This document shows positions 7,169-11,122 of a stretch of DNA of 11,122 nucleotides, piece by piece. Numbering within the stretch: the first letter of the stretch is position 1; every line of letters starts with the position of its first letter. Source of the stretch: Acidobacteriota bacterium (GTDB lineage Bacteria; Acidobacteriota; Blastocatellia; Pyrinomonadales; Pyrinomonadaceae); the NCBI GenBank assembly GCA_003222935.1, contig QHXL01000104.1, forward strand, positions 1-11,122, in the 5' to 3' direction. The position numbers and the translations under genes were made by a program. The notes under the pieces are model-generated. The model worked only from the letters and a program-made list of their open reading frames with translations, did no database searches and was not told the DNA's origin.

Positions 7169-8734
7169 TTATTCCGTCTCGCCTTTTCTTTCCGGCCGCA
7201 TATGAGGGAAGAGAATTACTTCACGGATAGATTGTTTGTTGGTTAGTAGCATCACGAAGCGATCGATGCCGATACCGATACCGGCCGCGGGCGGCATTCC
7301 ATACGACAAAGCTCGCAGGTAATCTTCGTCCATCACCATGGCCTCGTCGTCGCCGCGTTCGCGCTCCTTCATCTGATCCCGGAAACGTTCATATTGCTCC
7401 ATTGGATCGTTGAGCTCAGAAAATCCATTCGCTGCTTCCATGCCTGCCATGTACAACTCAAAGCGTTCGGCGATGTTCGGATCGGCGGGTGAAGCCTTCG
7501 ACAGTGGTGAGATGGGTTTTGGAAAATCGGTAATAAAGGTAGGCTGAATCAAGCGGTGTTCGACACGATCCTCGAACAATTCGATAACGTTGTCGTTGTC
7601 AACTTCCACACCATCAGTCAATCCCTTCAAACTGTCTTTCATGCTGACTCGCCGAAATGGTTGACCGAAATCGATCTCAAATTCCCCGAACTGTGCCACC
7701 GTGTGGCCGAGCGTTTTGAACACCACCGCTCGCAACATCTCCTCACAGAAATCCATCATCTGATTGACGTCAGCGTATGCCCAGTAGAATTCCAGCATCG
7801 TGAATTCCGGATTGTGCTTCGTTGACACGCCTTCATTGCGAAAGTTTCGATTGAGCTCGTAAACCTTTTCAAAACCTCCAACCAGCAGTCTTTTCAGATA
7901 GAGCTCGGGAGCTATGCGTGCGTAAAGATCAATATCGAGAGCGTTGTGATGGGTCTTGAATGGACGCGCGGCAGCCCCGGTTGCTAACGGGGTTAACATC
8001 GGAGTTTCAACTTCGACATAGCCATGGTCTTCCAGAATTCGACGCAACTCTTTGACTGCCGTGGCGCGACGATCAAAAACTTCACGCGGAGTTAGCGAGC
8101 CGTCTTTCTCGAGTTTTAAACTACCGGCGATCAGGTCGGCATACCTTTGACGCTGTCGGATTTCAGCATCATGGATTCCGTGCATCTTGTCCGGCAACGG
8201 GACCAATGCTTTTGAAAGGAACTGTAGTTTCTGTACGTGGACCGACAGTTCACCGGTTTTAGTCACAAAAAGAAAGCCTTCGACTCCGATAAAGTCGCCG
8301 TGGTCCAGTAACTGAAACAGTTCCCAACCATCGACATTACCGCCATCAGCGTCATTGCTAACGCCAACGATATCCGCTTTGCGAAGGTAAATCTGGAGAC
8401 GCGACACCCCATCCGAAAGGTGAACAAAGGCAGCTTTGCCCATTACTCTCGGTGGTGAAGCAATCCGACCGGCAAGTCGGACCGCAAAGTGGTTCAACTG
8501 TTGATTAGCGAGTTCAATTCCCTCGGCAGCAGGTCGGGTATCGGGTTCTGCCTTCGGTTCGAATGCCTGGAACTTTTGGACCACCCCGGAGATAGTGTCT
8601 TCTCGACCTGTCTCAACGATACTGCTTCGTTGAAACTTGTTCGGATAGACATTTCCGACAAGTCTGCGAAGTGCGTCGAGGTGTTCGCGGCGCGCAATAG
8701 TTTGATCGTTCTGTTCGATGAACGTAATAGACAC
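7169..8734 (-). CDS. lysS: Lysyl-tRNA synthetase (class II)
   Basis: Cytoplasmic enzyme that charges tRNA-Lys with lysine using ATP. The N-terminal OB-fold anticodon-binding domain contains [20 protein letters not shown] (about residues 85-104). The class II catalytic core then shows motif 1 ([12 protein letters not shown], 238-249), [14 protein letters not shown] (256-269), motif 2 ([18 protein letters not shown], 298-315) and motif 3 near the C-terminus ([13 protein letters not shown]). The predicted 521 residues are close to the usual 490-510. Small insertions are visible near 205-215 and in the N-terminal third. GTG at 8734 is preferred to TTG at 8749 because TTTGGAG on the minus strand ends nine bases before it, and the nearby promoter would leave almost no leader for the TTG. 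It is convergent with the TPR gene and divergent from rfaE2, so it is probably a single transcription unit. Confidence 0.96.
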   Translation of the reverse strand: MSITFIEQNDQTIARREHLDALRRLVGNVYPNKFQRSSIVETGREDTISGVVQKFQAFEPKAEPDTRPAAEGIELANQQLNHFAVRLAGRIASPPRVMGKAAFVHLSDGVSRLQIYLRKADIVGVSNDADGGNVDGWELFQLLDHGDFIGVEGFLFVTKTGELSVHVQKLQFLSKALVPLPDKMHGIHDAEIRQRQRYADLIAGSLKLEKDGSLTPREVFDRRATAVKELRRILEDHGYVEVETPMLTPLATGAAARPFKTHHNALDIDLYARIAPELYLKRLLVGGFEKVYELNRNFRNEGVSTKHNPEFTMLEFYWAYADVNQMMDFCEEMLRAVVFKTLGHTVAQFGEFEIDFGQPFRRVSMKDSLKGLTDGVEVDNDNVIELFEDRVEHRLIQPTFITDFPKPISPLSKASPADPNIAERFELYMAGMEAANGFSELNDPMEQYERFRDQMKERERGDDEAMVMDEDYLRALSYGMPPAAGIGIGIDRFVMLLTNKQSIREVILFPHMRPERKGETE

Positions 8735-8743
8735 GGGGTTCGT

Positions 8744-8747
8744 CTCC
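8744..8747 (-). promoter_or_regulatory. Ribosome binding site deciding the lysS start
   Basis: GGAG on the minus strand (within TTTGGAG) lies nine bases upstream of GTG at 8734. It overlaps the alternative TTG codon at 8747-8749 and so argues against that start. Confidence 0.5.
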
Positions 8748-8761
8748 AAAGTAGGTGGGTG

Positions 8762-8790
8762 ATTATAGGGAGCGAGTTGAGTGTGCGCAA
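8762..8790 (-). promoter_or_regulatory. Probable sigma70-type promoter of lysS
   Basis: On the minus strand a perfect -10 box, TATAAT (8762-8767), lies 17 bases downstream of TTGCGC (8785-8790), which matches the -35 consensus only in its first three bases. Predicted transcription would start near 8755, giving a leader of about 20 bases to the GTG at 8734. The optimal -10 and spacing make this credible despite the weak -35. Confidence 0.55.
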
Positions 8791-8821
8791 CGACACTCTC
8801 GTTTGTGCTACCCCAGCGCCG

Positions 8822-8921
8822 CCTGCTGCTGGGACCGCAGGCGTCCCCGCCTGCCCATTAGCCTCCATGGACTTGATGGCAAAGGCATGCAGGCGGGGAC
8901 GCCTGCGGTCCCAGCAGGAGG
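8822..8921. repeat. REP-like inverted pair (BIME-like palindrome) between divergent genes
   Basis: Two 33-base arms, 8822-8854 and 8889-8921, are reverse complements at 32 of 33 positions and are separated by a 34-base loop. Each arm also contains its own hairpin: GCAGGCG and CGCCTGC around TCCC, overlapping GGGAC/GTCCC. Just outside, CCCAG (8814-8818) and CTGGG (8924-8928) can pair as well. The high G+C and nested palindromes resemble REP/BIME elements, which are usually mobilised in trans by REP-associated transposases. The element lies in the spacer between lysS and rfaE2, which are transcribed away from it, so it cannot terminate either gene. The rest of the 249-base spacer holds only the lysS promoter and no other gene that I can support. 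Confidence 0.85.
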
Positions 8922-8983
8922 AACTGGGTTGATCGCACCTCTTTTAATCTTCTGTACTTCTCGTGCTAGATTCCTAAGAACCA

Positions 8984-9454
8984 ATGATTGAGAAGATTCT
9001 GAGCCTGGAAAAAATGCTCGGAGAGCGTCAAAATCTGCGCTCGTCGGGCCGCAAACTCGTCTTTACCAATGGTGTTTTTGATCTACTCCACGTCGGTCAC
9101 GTTCGCTACCTCGCAGAAGCGCGCACGTTTGGTGACGTGCTGCTGGTCGCGATTAATAGCGACCGGACTGTTCGCGAGCTTAAGGGAGACGCGCGTCCAA
9201 TATTTAACCAGCTGGAACGCGCCGAGATTCTCGCTGCATTGAAACCCGTCGACTATGTGACAATCTTCGATGACATTTCCCCTCGCAGTGTAATCGCGCA
9301 GCTACTTCCCGACGTCTTAGTTAAAGGCGGCGATTACCAACTGCATGAAATTCATGGGCGTGAAGAGGTTGAGGCGGCTGGAGGTCGGGTGGTTTCACTG
9401 TCGTTTATTGATGGAGCATCCACTACTTCAATCATCGAACGAATGAAAAGATGA
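8984..9454 (+). CDS. rfaE2: Heptose 1-phosphate adenylyltransferase (stand-alone RfaE domain II / HldE C-terminal type)
   Basis: Transfers AMP from ATP to D-glycero-beta-D-manno-heptose 1-phosphate to make ADP-heptose, a precursor of the lipopolysaccharide inner core. The 156-residue protein is a cytidylyltransferase-fold enzyme. It has the nucleotide-binding stretch [14 protein letters not shown] (26-39), with the HxGH signature at 36-39, then [17 protein letters not shown] (53-69) and VLVKGGDY (111-118). The ISSTKII-like motif appears as GASTTSII (144-151). In E. coli this activity is the C-terminal domain of bifunctional HldE; here the kinase domain is absent, as in organisms with split hldA/hldC genes. 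ATG at 8984 opens the conserved N-terminus, although only a weak purine stretch (AAGAA) precedes it. The next gene, mfd, begins 29 bases downstream. A related cytidylyltransferase specificity cannot be fully excluded. Confidence 0.9.
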   Translation: MIEKILSLEKMLGERQNLRSSGRKLVFTNGVFDLLHVGHVRYLAEARTFGDVLLVAINSDRTVRELKGDARPIFNQLERAEILAALKPVDYVTIFDDISPRSVIAQLLPDVLVKGGDYQLHEIHGREEVEAAGGRVVSLSFIDGASTTSIIERMKR

Positions 9455-9483
9455 ACGGCGGACGTTAGGAATTAAGAACTACT

Positions 9484-11122
9484 TTGAGCACTACTAAAAC
9501 TTCCAATTCTGTAGAAGCAACGCTCCAGCGCATCATTGAGACGCCTGAGTATCAGCGACTGCTCAACGAGTTGCAAAATAACTCGCCGGTGATTTCCATC
9601 AGTGGCCTCGTGGCCGGTTCAGCACGAGCGCTTGCCGTTGCCAGTCTCCAACGAGAAACAAACAAAAGATTTGCAGTTGTGACTCAGTCGACTCGCGACC
9701 TCGAGCCGTGGGAACGCGATCTCAGTTTCTGGTACTGCGCTCTATCGGGAAAAGATCGATGCGACAACGAACTGCTTGTCATTCCAGCATCGGAGAGCGA
9801 TCCCTATGCAGGAGTTTCACCTCACGCCCAGACCCTGGAAAAACGAGCAGTGTCTCTCTGGCGTTTGAGGCACCAAAAGCATGACATTGTTTTGCTGACC
9901 GCTCGTGCGTTAGCGCGCAAGTCTGTTAGTCCTGAAGAAATTCAGAATGCTGGAACTGTATTACGACTCAATGCTGAGCACTCTCCTGAGACGCTCGCGG
10001 AGAAACTCATCGCGACAGGCTATGTGCGTGAAGATCCAGTGACAGCGGTTGGTGAGTTCTCCAGTCGCGGGGGCATTCTTGATTTGTGGCCGCCGGGTAA
10101 CGATGCGCCTGTGCGAATGGAGTTCTTCGGCGACACTGTGGATTCATTGCGTGAGTTCGATCCCGAAACTCAACTCTCGACCGGCCAGTTGCGAGTAATC
10201 GAAATTCCACCAATGCACGAACTGCCCGTGATGCCCGACGACTTTCGACTTTGGGCAGAGGCTGCACGAGAGCGTTGGCAAGACGATCGCTTCGCACGTT
10301 CATTGCGGGACCGAACTGCTTTTGCTGACGAGGGCGAGGCGTTCCCCGGCTGGGAATGGTTGATTCCAATTATTAGAACCGCGAATTCCAGCATCTTTGA
10401 TCACCTCGGTGAGTCGGTGTTGGTCATCGACGAGCCTGGTTCGATTGAAATCTACCTCGGCGAAGTCTACGAGAATCTCGCTCAGCGTTATAGTGAGATC
10501 GATCAAGCTGACGACATCGCACTTCCGCCGGAAGATCTTTATCTTTCGATCGACGATCTGCGAGCGCAAGTCCAAAGACGTCAACGTGTCGAGTTGCGTA
10601 CCCTGGGTCGTTCTGCAGCCAGGCAGGATCAGGATCTGGCCCTCGATGCCGAGGCCCCCAAGCTGCAAATCGGTCGTGGCCGGGGAACCCGACGTCCTAC
10701 CTTCCTCTTTCCCATAGCTGACCCCGCGACTGAAGTTGAATGGCAATCGCAGTCGACTATGCGTTACCACGGACGAGTGGCGGATCTGGCTGCGGATGTT
10801 CGTCGCGAAAGTGAAGACGCCCGGACAACATTATTTGTGCTGCCCAGCCTCGGGGTGGCTGAACGAATCACAGAGATACTTGCTGAGTACCAGATTGAGT
10901 CGCGCTTATCGTTAACCGGTGAAACGTCGGACACGTCGGTGCTGACTCCGGCAGTCGTGACTGTGGGACGGTTGAGTTCGGGGTTTGAGTTACCCGGTGC
11001 ACGTCTTATTGTCCACGTTGAGGTGGATGTGTTTGATGAGAAGACCGACTCCGTCGAACGTCGCGGAACCGGTGCAGATGGCCGCAGACAAAAGGTAGAA
11101 GGAAAGAAACGACGTTCCAAGA
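9484..11122 (+). CDS. mfd: Transcription-repair coupling factor Mfd, N-terminal half (3' partial)
   Basis: Mfd is a DNA translocase that removes RNA polymerase stalled at lesions and recruits UvrA. The frame is open from TTG at 9484 to the right edge, giving 546 codons. The UvrB-homology module is recognisable: SESDPYAGVSPHAQTLEKRA (about residues 104-123), then DIVLLTARALARK, and GEFSSRGGILDLWPPG (190-205) followed by VRMEFFGDTVDSLREFDPET. Domain 3 follows, ending in VTVGRLSSGFELPGARL and a basic linker at the edge. The RNA-polymerase-interacting domain, the helicase motor and the C-terminal domain lie beyond the window, so the gene is truncated by the edge only. An in-frame TAG at 9466-9468 rules out an earlier start. 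AGGA at 9467-9470 is a distant ribosome-binding candidate. Linkage to rfaE2 (29-base gap) suggests co-transcription. Confidence 0.93.
   Translation, partial: MSTTKTSNSVEATLQRIIETPEYQRLLNELQNNSPVISISGLVAGSARALAVASLQRETNKRFAVVTQSTRDLEPWERDLSFWYCALSGKDRCDNELLVIPASESDPYAGVSPHAQTLEKRAVSLWRLRHQKHDIVLLTARALARKSVSPEEIQNAGTVLRLNAEHSPETLAEKLIATGYVREDPVTAVGEFSSRGGILDLWPPGNDAPVRMEFFGDTVDSLREFDPETQLSTGQLRVIEIPPMHELPVMPDDFRLWAEAARERWQDDRFARSLRDRTAFADEGEAFPGWEWLIPIIRTANSSIFDHLGESVLVIDEPGSIEIYLGEVYENLAQRYSEIDQADDIALPPEDLYLSIDDLRAQVQRRQRVELRTLGRSAARQDQDLALDAEAPKLQIGRGRGTRRPTFLFPIADPATEVEWQSQSTMRYHGRVADLAADVRRESEDARTTLFVLPSLGVAERITEILAEYQIESRLSLTGETSDTSVLTPAVVTVGRLSSGFELPGARLIVHVEVDVFDEKTDSVERRGTGADGRRQKVEGKKRRSK

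Noticed and set aside
8822..8921. The large palindrome as an intrinsic terminator or as coding sequence
   Set aside because: Both flanking genes are transcribed away from it, and no T-run follows either arm. Open frames through it encode only low-complexity Ala/Gly/Pro/Arg-rich peptides derived from the repeat.
8929..8958. A possible promoter for rfaE2 (TTGATC, 18-base gap, TGTACT)
   Set aside because: The -10 match is only four of six and other weak combinations exist nearby; not strong enough to annotate, although some promoter is expected in this spacer.
10007..11120. Several minus-strand open frames opposite mfd
   Set aside because: They lie antisense to a clearly conserved Mfd reading frame, have no recognisable motifs or ribosome-binding sites, and are explained by the codon bias of the sense gene.

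Overview
The window most likely comes from an acidobacterium or similar Gram-negative soil bacterium. The pointers are a moderate G+C content, a cell-envelope polysaccharide locus of the PEP-CTERM/XrtA-associated type, and a REP-like palindrome with a core (GGGACCGCAGGCGTCCC) that I associate, from memory only, with Blastocatellia-type Acidobacteria genomes. The taxonomic call is an inference: no rRNA or tRNA is present.

Positions 2-7160 (+ strand) hold a tightly packed polysaccharide synthesis and export cluster. In order it contains: the C-terminal end of a probable chain-length determinant; an ExeA-like ATPase of the PEP-CTERM-locus type; a bacterial tyrosine kinase (BY-kinase) that is frameshifted; an initiating polyprenyl-phosphate sugar-1-phosphate transferase; a periplasmic Wza-like polysaccharide export protein; a secreted seven-repeat YCF48-type beta-propeller; and a secreted TPR protein. 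Most junctions are short (a 4-base overlap at 2324-2327, 18 bases at 3713-3730, 22 at 4586-4607), so one transcript is plausible. The exception is the 102-base leader before the kinase, which contains two stem-loops. No flippase, polymerase, additional glycosyltransferase or exosortase lies in the window.

Positions 7169-8734 (- strand) encode lysyl-tRNA synthetase, convergent with the TPR gene across an 8-base gap. Its probable promoter lies at 8762-8790. The divergent spacer that follows carries a large inverted repeat (8822-8921) made of two REP-like hairpins. On the + strand after it come a stand-alone heptose-1-phosphate adenylyltransferase (rfaE2 type) and the N-terminal half of mfd, which runs off the right edge.

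Functional picture: the transferase starts a lipid-linked repeat unit, the chain-length determinant and kinase would control polymer length, and the export protein forms the outer-membrane exit. The propeller and TPR proteins are likely periplasmic or surface accessories. The most striking feature is the kinase lesion: the reading frame breaks exactly where the Walker B motif should be. The break sits at a T5A tract, as expected from a deletion between short direct repeats, and leaves a TGATG stop/start overlap. No clearly new biological system is evident; the kinase lesion, the REP pair and the propeller/TPR pair in an export operon deserve follow-up.
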